Source: Trichomonas vaginalis G3 (Eukaryota > Parabasalia > Trichomonadida > Trichomonadidae). Taken from it: DNA of 64,000 bases. The translations under genes and the position numbers were made by a program. The stretch spans positions 2,632,879-2,696,878 of the forward strand of contig NC_067206.1 in the NCBI RefSeq assembly GCF_026262505.1. The letters run 5' to 3'. This document shows, piece by piece, positions 44,620-53,983 of this stretch; the stretch's first letter is position 1; the number at the start of each line of letters is the position of its first letter. The notes under the pieces were generated by a model, which made no database searches, was not told the origin of the DNA, and saw only the letters and a list, made by a program, of their open reading frames with translations.

Positions 44620-44861
44620 TTATATATAATAATAAAAATGTTTTTACCCGAAAAGTGACAGAAAAGTGACAAAGCATGAAAACATATATAATTTGTGAAA
44701 AGCTCCTGGAAGACCCGTATATAAGAACTTCAGATGGAACACATACTTTTTCAGTAAGGACATATGAGGTGAGATGTCACCTGTTTTCTCACCTCATTTC
44801 TCACCCGTTGAATTTTCATGAATTTCTTCGTAAAGACTTTGTTAAGACTTCTTCGTAAAGA
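44620..44861. other. Spacer between methylase and right terminal repeat
   Basis: A short run at 44678-44702 (catgaaaacatatataattt) repeats bases found near the outer end of the terminal repeat at 45518-45542. No convincing gene. Confidence 0.5.
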
Positions 44862-45690
44862 CTTTATTGTGACTTCTTCGTAAAGACTTTGTTGAGATTT
44901 CTTCGTAAAGACTTTGTTGAGATTTCTTCGTAAATGACCCAAAAATATATTTTAGGTGAAGAGGTGAGATTTCACCTCTTTTTTCACCTCATTTCTCACC
45001 TCTTGAATTTTCATGAATTTCTTCGTAAAGACTTTGTTAAGACTTCTTCATCTAATTTCTCATGAACTTTCTTGTCTATGTTTTGTTGAGATTTCTTCGT
45101 AAAGACTTTGTTGAGATTTCTTCGTAAATGACCCTAGTAGTATATTTTTGGTGTAAATTTCATGAAAATTCAAGAGGGTGAAAAATTAGGTGAAAAAACA
45201 GGTGAAATCTCACCTCTTCACCTAAAATATATTTTTGGTGTAAATTTCATGAAAATTCAAGAGGTGAGAAATGAGGTGAAAAAACAGGTGAAATCTCACC
45301 TCTTCACCTAAAATATATTTTTGGTGTAAATTTCATGAAAATTCAAGAGGTGAGAAATGAGGTGAAAAAACAGGTGAAATCTCACCTCTTCACCTAAAAT
45401 ATATTTTTTGTCTGATTTTACGAAGAAGTCTTGACAAAACATTTACGAAGAAGAAGTCTTGACAAAACATTTACGAAGAAGTCTTGACAAAACATTTACG
45501 AAGAAGTCTTGACAAAACATGAAAACATATATAATTTGTGAAAAGTGAAACATTATATAATGTTTTCGACCAAGAAGACTAACAATTTTCCGAATAAAAA
45601 CTTCATTTATACTAAACATCTTCGGGGCTAGAAGGCACGAAGTGCCTGGAAGCCCCACTACCTTTTTTTTTTTTTTTTTTTTTTTTTTTT
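44862..45690. repeat. Right terminal inverted repeat of copy 2
   Basis: Reverse complement of 21735-22581 with only small differences in the number of internal repeats. It ends with the stem-loop 45625-45655, ccccactacc and 28 T. Confidence 0.9.
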
Positions 45691-46211
45691 CTACCGTATA
45701 TTATTTTTTAAGCTATCTTATTTTTTGAAATTTTATTCAAATCTTTGGTCGCAAGAAGAATTGCATGATAAATAAAAACATTTAATCAAAGTCAATTTTA
45801 TTTTTCATATTCAAATGGACTGAGTGTTAACATTTAACATTTTTTGCTAATTGTCGTCAAAAATTAGGCGTAAAGCAAAAATTGATATTTCATATGGTTT
45901 TATGATAGATAAGCATTATATTCCCACTCATATTCGTAAATTTTGAGGTTTATCCTTCGCTTTTAAGATCATTGAATTTGATTTTTATATAAAATAGTTA
46001 TATATTAGAAAATAATATGAGTTTATGTGATATTATTTTTCAGAAGATTTTGTGTTCTTCTTCAAAATTTTATTTTTTTATTAAAAAGAATCTTTACAAA
46101 ATATACATTTACTTTAATTAATATTTAAAAACGTGCTCTATCAAAAGTTCCAAAAATTCAATATTTTAGCTTTTCTGAGGTGTCACTTTTGATGAATTTC
46201 TGTTTACAACA
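45691..46211 (+). mobile_element. 2.4-kb transposon copy 2, right fragment
   Basis: It resumes with ctaccgtatatta exactly where 21734 stopped and runs through the right-arm sequence to the terminal ACA at 46211. The first five bases are the right target duplication of the virus-like element. Confidence 0.9.
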
Positions 46212-46944
46212 TTTTAGAATTGGCATCTGATGTAGATATTAGATCCATAGTTAGTTTTCACTTCATCATAAACGTGCTTCATTCAATTTCACTCTTAAAA
46301 TGTAAATTTTCTCACTTTTTCATATTTAAAATCTGATGTTTAATAATATTTTCCAAGAAAAATGCAAAAATAATTCTGGGGAGCAAGCTATATTTGGTCG
46401 TATCACATTTACATTTTGGTATGAAAATCGGAGATTGTATTGATATTGATGCAGATTTTAAATCCATAATATACAGTATGCATGACACTGATTGAAAATA
46501 AACATGATAATTTCCACAAAATCGTAGTAGAATTAAACAAATTTCTCAAATCTCGAATTTAAAATCTGTGTAAAGGAATGATTTTGTTTTATAATTAAAA
46601 TGATTTTCATGAATGTGTTTTATTATTAAGATTACTAGACTTATAATGACTAAGATTCCATAAATATGAATTTGTTTAAACTGAACTCGAATCCAATCAT
46701 ATTATATTGAATCAGACATACATCAACCCTACATAAATGTTACATTCTTAATTAAGAAAGCGAATATTGTGAATGATTTTCAAAAATCTAATTTAGAATT
46801 TGACTTCGATAAAAGAGATGCGAAGAATATTTATATGTATATGCATAACTAGGCCTAGGTATTTTCCAGATTGAACAGATAAGCTAAGCTGCTCATTTTT
46901 TTATTTCCTATGAGAAAATAGTTTTCCATTTTTATAATACCATA
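46212..46944. other. AT-rich interval without a recognisable gene
   Basis: No open frame of interest and no strong repeat seen on either strand. Confidence 0.6.
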
Positions 46945-47286
46945 TTAAGGATCTCGTTTGGAGAAATAACGGCTGGGATCTCCAAATTCCAAAATATAAG
47001 CTTCTCCAATTTTGTAAATTTTAATGTAAATTATACCCTATTTTTTACAAATATTACCCCCTAGTTTCTAATCTTTTATCATAAATATTCCTTGATATAA
47101 TTTGCCAATTCTTAATTAAATGTTAAGTACTTCCTACATATCAAGTTTGAGCACAAGCTTGTTAAATTTAGGAACATGACTGATATTGAGATATATATTT
47201 TGCCAATTTGAAGTTTACAATTTGTAAAGTGTCTCCAAATTGAAGTTTAGAGTTGGAGAAGATTTTTCTCCATACGAGATCCTTAA
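46945..47286. mobile_element. MITE-like element, 342 bp
   Basis: The ends ttaaggatctcgtttggaga and its inverted partner tctccatacgagatccttaa form imperfect terminal inverted repeats of about 21 bp. Further weaker inverted similarity (ccaaattcc, ttctccaatttt) extends inward. No coding capacity. No target duplication was resolved. Confidence 0.6.
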
Positions 47287-47592
47287 CCATGTTGTGCATG
47301 AAAATTCGGTTCACTTCACTTCTGACAAAAAGTGACATGTTTACATGACAAAAATAGTTTACATGGCAAAAATATATAGGGTATTTTTTTAAAAGTAGTT
47401 ATCTTTATATATAAAAATAAAACTTTTGATATATTTGAGTAAATGATTTATTAATTTATTTATTTATTTTTTTTTAAATCAAATCATATAAATATATATA
47501 TATATATAATAGTGAAATAGAACAAGAGATAATTATTGATGATTAAATTGTAGACGAGGATAAAAGTTTAGATAAATTAATAAAATGAGAAA
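47287..47592. other. AT-rich interval with simple repeats
   Basis: Contains ttatttattt runs and a short (ta)n at about 47490-47507. No gene seen. Confidence 0.6.
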
Positions 47593-47671
47593 GGGACAGA
47601 CTAGCCCATTGTCACTTTTTAATTTAGCAAATGAACGCTTATGGAGTGGAGTTTTTGGGTAAATCTGATTT
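47593..47671 (+). mobile_element. Orphan left end of the Mutator-like element
   Basis: These 79 bp, starting gggacagactagcccattgt, are identical by eye to 49637-49715, the left end of the Mutator-like element. Here they are cut off and followed directly by the hairpin-bearing element. Confidence 0.8.
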
Positions 47672-47978
47672 GGAAACAATAAGAATTACCGAAAAAGTGA
47701 CAAAACATCAAAAACAGGGAGGGGTCTCAATTTTTATTACTTATATTATTTTACAATATTTATATAAATACTCTTTATAATATATTTTACTATAAAATTA
47801 TACCTCAAATTCAAATATTTAAAATATTATTTACATAATTATCTCAAAATTATATTTTTATATATTATTTTTCATATGTATAAATCATATAATCTATATC
47901 TATGCAAATCTCATCTAAATTTTTTTGAAACAAACCGCTACCATTTTATAATGGTCCATCTTAAATTCATCATAAATT

Positions 47979-48983
47979 CTGGTACATGTTAGTTCCAGAG
48001 TCTTCAAATCTCAAACACTCTGGTACCAACATGTACCAGACGCGAGTTTCCAATGCCCTCGTACGATTTTCTATTAAGATCTTCTTGAATGAGAAGGTCT
48101 TCATAGAACCTCGTACGAGGGCTTCTCTTTTAAATACTCTGGTACCTGCTGGTATCGGAGTCGACTTTACAGCCCTTTCCCCAATTTTGAAGCTGGGGAA
48201 AGTTTTCAAGCAATGAAAGGGAAGCTCTCGCTATGAGGTGAAAATCTAGAATTTTTACCTCATAGCGAGTAATCCTTTGTTAATTGCTTGAAAACTTTCT
48301 TCAAATTATCAAAATTTCGAGGAAAGTTTCCTTGCTTCAAAGTAGAGATGGAGCCCTTTGAGCCACTGCATATAGGTCAGTGACTCAAAATACTCCATCT
48401 CTACTAGAAATCGCCAAAATTTGGGTCGCAATCTTTGAAATGCGACGCAAGTTTTGGCAATTTCGCGAGGGACTTGCTCCATTTGGTGCATAGATTCACA
48501 CTCTATGCACCAGATGGAACAATTCTTTCGCTGACAGCGGGAAACTTTGTCTGAATAGTTTAACATTCAGACAAAGTTTCCCGCTGTCAGAGAGGGAATG
48601 GAAGGGTAAGAGGTATATATTCATAATGTATACCTCTTACTCTTCCATTCCCTCAAGAAAGTTCAAAAACTTGGGTGCAATCAGTTCTGATTGCACCCAA
48701 GTTTTTGAACTTTATATAAGGAATTGTTGGCTATGATGTACTGATCATGAATCAGTACATCATAGCCAACAATTCCTTCGCAAACAGTGGGAAACTTTGT
48801 CTGAATAGTTTAACATTCAGACAAAGTTTCCCGCTGTCAGGGAGGGAATTAGAGGGTGGGAGATATATAGATAGACTATAAATCTCTCACCCTTTAATTC
48901 CCTCAAGAAAGTTCAAAAACTTGGGTGCAATCAGTTCTGATTGCACCCAAGTTTTTGAATTTTGTATAAGGAATTGTTGGCTA
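47979..48983. repeat. Array of about 17 hairpins
   Basis: Consecutive inverted repeats with arms of roughly 12-28 bp and short loops include 47979-48039, 48055-48122, 48136-48162, 48173-48201, 48227-48269 (enclosed by outer arms 48198-48213 and 48282-48297), 48340-48404, 48408-48462, 48473-48520, 48531-48590, 48592-48654, 48659-48712 and 48718-48778. The last block is then duplicated with a 250-bp period up to about 48983. Spacers between hairpins are mostly only a few bases. The last hairpin is cut at its loop, where a coding segment begins. Confidence 0.9.
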
Positions 48984-48985
48984 TG

Positions 48986-49536
48986 ATGTGGATAGCCGCT
49001 GCCAGACCAAATGAATTAACCGTTGTGAATAACGTTTCTGAATCTTTATTTAAAAAGATAAAATATCACGATTTTGGCTGCGTTAAAAATCAAAGAATTG
49101 ATGATTGATGGTTTTGTCAAAAATCTTTTAGAAGAAGTTGCACCCAATTACTTTTATCGTATTAAAACGATTTACTTCAAACAGGTTTTATTCCTTCAAT
49201 TAGAATTCGCGAGCCTCGATTGACAGATTATAAAACAAAATTGAAAAGAGAAGTTCAATCACGTTTATACCAAGTATTAAATTTTGTTCAGAATCAAGAA
49301 GCCAATTTGAATCCATTAAGATTTTTATTGGAAAATGCTGAAGAAAAACTTTCTCAAATAAATGAGAAGATACAAAATTCAATTACATATTTAAGATCGT
49401 TTGAAATTCCAAATGAATTGTTAGATACGTATATGTTAGAAATTAATGAATTGTTTATAATTCTCCAGATTATATTTTAGAACATTTCGAAGAATTTTTA
49501 GAGGATTTCAAAGAAAAGAATAATTTAATAGACTAA
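48986..49536 (+). pseudogene. Unknown decayed gene after the hairpin array
   Basis: Reading starts at the ATG within the last half-hairpin (MWIAAARPNELTVVNNVSES, then LFKKIKYHDFGCVKN) and stops at about 49106. Other frames then continue with KELMIDGFVKNLLEEVAPNY and a longer helical stretch LLENAEEKLSQINEKIQNS, ending with EEFLEDFKEKNNLID at 49536. At least two frameshifts separate these. It may have been one charged helical protein of about 180 residues. Family not recognised. Confidence 0.45.
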
Positions 49537-49776
49537 AAAATTTATTATTTTTATTTATTGTGAATTTTAAATTGTCACTTTTTAAGTGTTACTCCCTATT
49601 GAAAGTGTCACTTTTTCGGAAATTCTTATATACTCAGGGACAGACTAGCCCATTGTCACTTTTTAATTTAGCAAATGAACGCTTATGGAGTGGAGTTTTT
49701 GGGTAAATCTGATTTGCTTATAAATGAAATAAAATCAAAAGAAACCATATTGGCATTATATTATGCAAAAATAAAT

Positions 49777-49980
49777 GATCTTACTTAGTACTTTTAAAGT
49801 TAATTTCAGAAAAAATTGACACAATGGTATCCGGCACATACAAGTGGTGTACAACCAAAATATAAGTTGGTTTAAACATATATTGCTATATCTCATGATC
49901 TTACTTAGTACTTAAAGTTAATTTCAGAAAAAAATTTGACACAATGGTATCCGGCACAATACAAGTGGTGTACAACCAAA
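49777..49980. repeat. 84-bp direct repeat inside the MULE
   Basis: The run gatcttacttagtac through ggtgtacaaccaaaa occurs at 49777-49860 and 49897-49980, 120 bp apart, with small indels. It lies upstream of the transposase gene. Confidence 0.8.
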
Positions 49981-50142
49981 ATTTCATATCCCTAGTTTTA
50001 CATTTATGTTTAGTTTTATTTCACCTAATTTTCAAAGATCATAATTGAATTAGATGGCCAAGCTATTCAAAACACGACCAAGCTTATCAAAATAAGACCA
50101 ATATATTCAAAATTCTTTATTCTTTCAAATCATTTCATTTTA

Positions 50143-51580
50143 ATGCAGATCCAAGATCACGAACTCACATATATCGAGTTGCTTAAGTATGGAGTGCAAC
50201 AAGAAATCCAAGCAGGTTGTAGTTATTCATATAAAACTAGAAAGAAAGAAATCAAATCCAATTTAATTGTAAGTGGCCGAATTGTCCATGTCGCTTCCTT
50301 GTTGATACACTTCCCGATGACAAGTACCACATACGAAAATGTATTAACACCCACAATCATTCTGCCCTTTTCCAAACAAATCACAACAAATTACATCATA
50401 TTTTTATAGATCTTATTTAACAAGATATTTTGAATCAAATCAAGACCGTGTTTACGCACAATTAAGGTGTTTCAAAGATCTTAATATCCCATTTGATAGT
50501 GGGATCATTCCGGAAATGTTTCAACAATCTACAGATGCTTTAAAAAAGTTTTCTAAACGCCTTCATGCAATCAATACCCGTTTCTCAGCGGATGATGTTA
50601 CATCTCTTGCAATTTTTGTTGACATGGTTAAGAGTCATTCTCCAGATGATCTCATCGAGTTTATTCACGAGCCAGATCGTATGATTTTCTATTACGCCCC
50701 ATTCGAAGCAAATGCTTTTTCACATCAAATACAAACTTATCACATTGATTCCACTTATAAGCTCTTGCGCTCTCGCATACCATTTTATGCCGTCACTGGC
50801 AAATTCGCGGAATCAATTTTTTTCCGTTTTTGTATTTTTTCGTTTGGCCCGACACAAGTGAAAATATACAAGTTTGTCTCACAGCATATTTTGGCTCCAT
50901 CAATCGCGAACCATCTTATTTTTCAATGGACTGCGCACCTCAAATCACAAATGCTGTTGAAACAGCCATCCCCTTATGCCAGATCATTTGGTGTGGCGTT
51001 CATGTGTTGCGCGCTGTCATGAGAAAGGCTGAAAAGTTTCAAGATCGTTCCAACTTCGAAACTTTCTATAACTTAATGAAGTTATTGGTCTTTGTTCTGA
51101 AGAGGAAGAAATTGATCCTGATGAAGTTTACAACAATTTAGAAGAAATTTTAAATGAGGAACCTGCTGCCCGTGAATACTTTGACCGACAGTGGCGCCAT
51201 CATCTTGACAGGTGGATGCTTCGCTATAGAAATGAAGGAGATGGAACAAACGACATCTCGGAATCACATTTCAGGTTTTGAAGCACCAGTACTTCCCAAA
51301 AGGCGAAATCTTCGACTCGATGAACTTGTCATCGAGTTATATTCCAGTGTTGTTCCTTCATTCCTGATTAAGTTGCAAATTAAAGGTCTGGATTCAGAGA
51401 GAAGTGTTAAAGTTATCAAAAAAAGTCACAAGAGATTTCGAAGAAATGACACAATTTAAAAAAGTCGAATGCATCAGTATGCTTGAAGCTGTTCAGAAAG
51501 GTCTGAAAAATGATACACTTGATCCCAACATTGTTTACTCAACATTAAAAATATTATTGCAAAGAAAACATTTGATTTAA
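50143..51580 (+). pseudogene. Decayed MULE transposase with WRKY-GCM/FLYWCH-like zinc finger
   Basis: One frame near 50270-50400 encodes CKWPNCPCRFLV, then KCINTHNHSALFQ, a C2-H2 finger like the DNA-binding domain of FAR1/MULE proteins. The adjoining frame before it reads KTRKKEIKSNLI. The core frame from 50516 has YHIDSTYKLLRSRIPFYAVT, the DxTYK-type start of the MULE catalytic domain. Another frame continues with SMDCAPQITNAVETAIPLCQ, where the second Asp is expected. Several frameshifts break it, so it is not functional as it stands. Confidence 0.7.
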
Positions 51581-51786
51581 TAAACATTTAATTTATTATA
51601 ATTAATTTTTTATTACAGTATAGTAAAAAATGCTATAAATAAATTATTATATTTTATTAAAATGTGACTTTTAATAGTAAGTGAATAAAATAAATCAGGA
51701 ATTGGGAAAGAAATAAGGTTAATTAAAAATAACGAAAATTACAAGTTTAAGGTTAATGAAAAAGTGACAATGGGCGAGTTTGTCCC

Positions 51787-52401
51787 CCACTCCCCTCTCA
51801 ATTTTGAGGGATTCGTTAGTTTATTTTCTCGATGAATATGCAATAAAATTTGATTTTTACCTTATCAATATACTTCATATAATATACACATGTTCATGTA
51901 AAAACTTTTTTCCAAAATCCTCGGGAATTAAGGGATTTTTGAATTTTAAGAATTTTTTTCGAATTTTTTCGAAAAAAAAATGTTTTCAGAACAGCCTTAA
52001 CAGCTAAGATTTAGGAACAATGTGAAGTATCAAAAAGAAAGGAGGTCTGATATAGACAACATATATCGTTGAAGGTTGAAAAAATCTCTAATATTTGAGC
52101 CCAAAATTTCAAATTTTAATTTTTTGAAAAAAGAGGCCACCCGTATGTACGTTTATTTGAGAGGAGGAGATTATATTTTTGAAAGGGGTAAACATTTTGA
52201 ATATGATTAATATATATATATATATATATAAAAAAAAAAAATAAGCACGTTAAATTTTTTCTTTCTTGATTTTTACAAAATCTACTTAGAATTATGCAAA
52301 ATATGACTAAATAATTATAAATTTCAAGTTAAATTTTAATTTTGATAAATAATTTAAATTTCAAAATATCAAGTTCAGTTCGACTATGTATGTAGTAATT
52401 C
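51787..52401. other. AT-rich interval without a recognisable gene
   Basis: Contains a (ta)n run at about 52210-52229 and A runs. The weak open frame at 51780-52007 is Phe/Lys-rich and not convincing. Confidence 0.6.
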
Positions 52402-53170
52402 TGTAATAAACAGAAATTCATCAAAAGTGACAGCTCTCAATTTTTTGACATTTGTAAATTCTAAATTGAATGAGAAAAATGAAATAATACTAAGCATAAT
52501 ACAATATTCTAGATTTAATTATAATTAGGAAAAAGTTAGTTTTGAGAGTACTTTTCATAGGCATATAGAATGAAATCTTCTGAAAAATAATATCACATAA
52601 ACTCATATTATTCTTTAATATATAACTATTTTATATAAAATCAAATTCAATGATCTTAAAAGCGAAGGATAAACCTCAAAATTTACGAATATAATGAGTG
52701 GGAATATAATGCTTATCTATCATAAAACCATATGAAATATCAATTTTTGCTTTACGCCTAATTTTTGACGACAATTAGCAAAAAATGTTAAATGTTAACA
52801 CTCAGTCCATTTGAATATGAAAAATAAAATTGACTTTGATTAAATGTTTTTTTTTTTTTTTTTGATAAGCATTATATTCCCACTCATTATATTCGTAAAT
52901 TTTGAGGTTTATCCTTCGCTTTTAAGATCATTGAATTTGATTTTTATATAAAATAGTTATATATTAGAAAATAATATGAGTTTATGTGATATTATTTTTC
53001 AGAAGATTTTGTGTTCTTCTTCAAAATTTTATTTTTTTATTAAAAAGAATCTTTACAAAATATACATTTACTTTAATTAATATTTAAAAACGTGCTCTAT
53101 CAAAAGTTCCAAAAATTCAATATTTTAGCTTTTCTGAGGTGTCACTTTTGATGAATTTCTGTTTACAACA
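52402..53170. mobile_element. Fold-back, non-autonomous derivative of the 2.4-kb transposon (769 bp)
   Basis: The left part (52402-52846) matches the left arm and the right part (52864-53170) matches the right arm of the complete transposon. A T run joins them and the transposase gene is absent. Ends are TGT and ACA, and the 4-bp attc at 52398-52401 and 53171-53174 is a clean target duplication. Confidence 0.85.
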
Positions 53171-53202
53171 ATTCCTCAATAAAGTGCCAAAACCCTATTA
53201 AA

Positions 53203-53204
<2 letters not shown>

Positions 53205-53241
<37 letters not shown>

Positions 53242-53277
53242 AAGTGGGGCTTCCAGGGGCTGCGCCCCTTCTAGCCC
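53205..53277. repeat. Left terminus of copy 3: poly(A) and stem-loop
   Basis: About 35 A precede ggaagtgggg and the stem-loop at 53247-53277 with inner stem GGGGC/GCCCC, a third version of the stem seen in copies 1 and 2. Confidence 0.85.
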
Positions 53278-53983
53278 TGAAGATGTTTATATAATGAAGT
53301 TTTTATTTCTGAGTCAAAGTTCGGGTCTTCTGCGTTATATGCAACGTAATTGAACCATATCTTGTATGGATGGTTCAAATCCGATGAAACAGAAATGATT
53401 TCACCGGGGACTAATACCAAGTTTCCTTCCCAGTAGGCTTGACCATTGCTAAAGAATATGCAAACCAATTCTTCGGATACAATTTCTTGTCCACTTTTGC
53501 GTTGGAAAATGACTTCACACGGTCACCTGGAATGACTCCATCTTTTTCGTTGTCTTCATTCTGTAACGAAATAGTACGAACGAGGAAATGGTTGACAATT
53601 TCAACTTGGAATTCGCAAGGAGTTGTGCGAAAAACCCAGCCAACATTTTCGGCTCCGTACTCGTCAGCTAGTTCATCCTGGTCATAGCTGTACGAGTACG
53701 GAGTGAAGTTTATGGCTGCACGGGCAAATTGAATTTGAATTGGGCTGCGTAAGGTAGGAAGCAACTGGTTGAAGAGTCGTTCTTGAAGTACTCTTACAAG
53801 AGTGGGACAATAGCGGACAAGTTCGTCTGCATATTGAATTGAATTCGAACAAATTTGTTCGAATTGGACTGTCGCCGAAACTAGTTGACCAAGAGCTGTA
53901 GAATACTCTGAGGTCTGTTCTATACTTTCTTCTATAGAAGAAGCCATGTATTCATCAGCTTTTGACTGCAATTGTTGGCGCAA
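53271..53983 (-). pseudogene. Extra unknown gene at the left end of copy 3
   Basis: The main stretch begins with a helical, Gln/Glu-rich part (LQSKADEYMASSIEESIEQT) and continues with ARAAINFTPYSYSYDQDELA and GVIPGDRVKSFSNAKVDKKL. The last stretch includes YWEGNLVLVPGEIISVSSDL. No family was recognised. It reads outward towards the terminal poly(A). Copies 1 and 2 lack it. Confidence 0.5.

Larger units (their letters stand above)
21735..45690. mobile_element. Virus-like element copy 2 (Maverick/Polinton-like), end-to-end, 23,956 bp
   Basis: The element has both terminal inverted repeats (about 0.84 kb), poly(A)/poly(T) outermost ends, and a 5-bp target duplication inside a second copy of the 2.4-kb transposon. 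It encodes virion, replication, packaging, integration and accessory functions. It shows an SF3 helicase, A32-like ATPase and integrase but no recognisable family B polymerase or adenain-type protease. The termini look whole and some genes look whole. Others are broken, with well over ten breaks in total. The perfect target duplication and the near-identity of its ends suggest a young insertion. Confidence 0.9.
47680..49629. mobile_element. 1.95-kb element with hairpin array and decayed gene
   Basis: The terminal inverted repeats are taagaattaccgaaaaagtg at 47680 and its partner ending ttttcggaaattctta at 49629, about 23 bp with one mismatch. Inside lie an AT-rich stretch, the hairpin array and a decayed gene. 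It is a candidate DNA element of unknown family. No target duplication was found. Confidence 0.6.
49637..51786 (+). mobile_element. Mutator-like element (MULE), 2.15 kb
   Basis: The left end gggacagactagcccattgt and the right end aatgggcgagtttgtccc (to 51786) are imperfect inverted repeats of about 28 bp that both include a gtgacaatggg or cccattgtcac core. The element encodes a decayed MULE-type transposase. The 9-11-bp target duplication expected of the superfamily was not found. Confidence 0.75.

Noticed and set aside
21735-45690. Family B DNA polymerase gene
   Set aside because: I looked for a long frame or DTDS/YGDTDS-type motifs in all unknown regions of copy 2 and found none; no region is large enough.
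51780-52007. 75-aa ORF beyond the Mutator-like element
   Set aside because: Phe/Lys/Ile low-complexity translation without family features, in AT-rich intergenic DNA.
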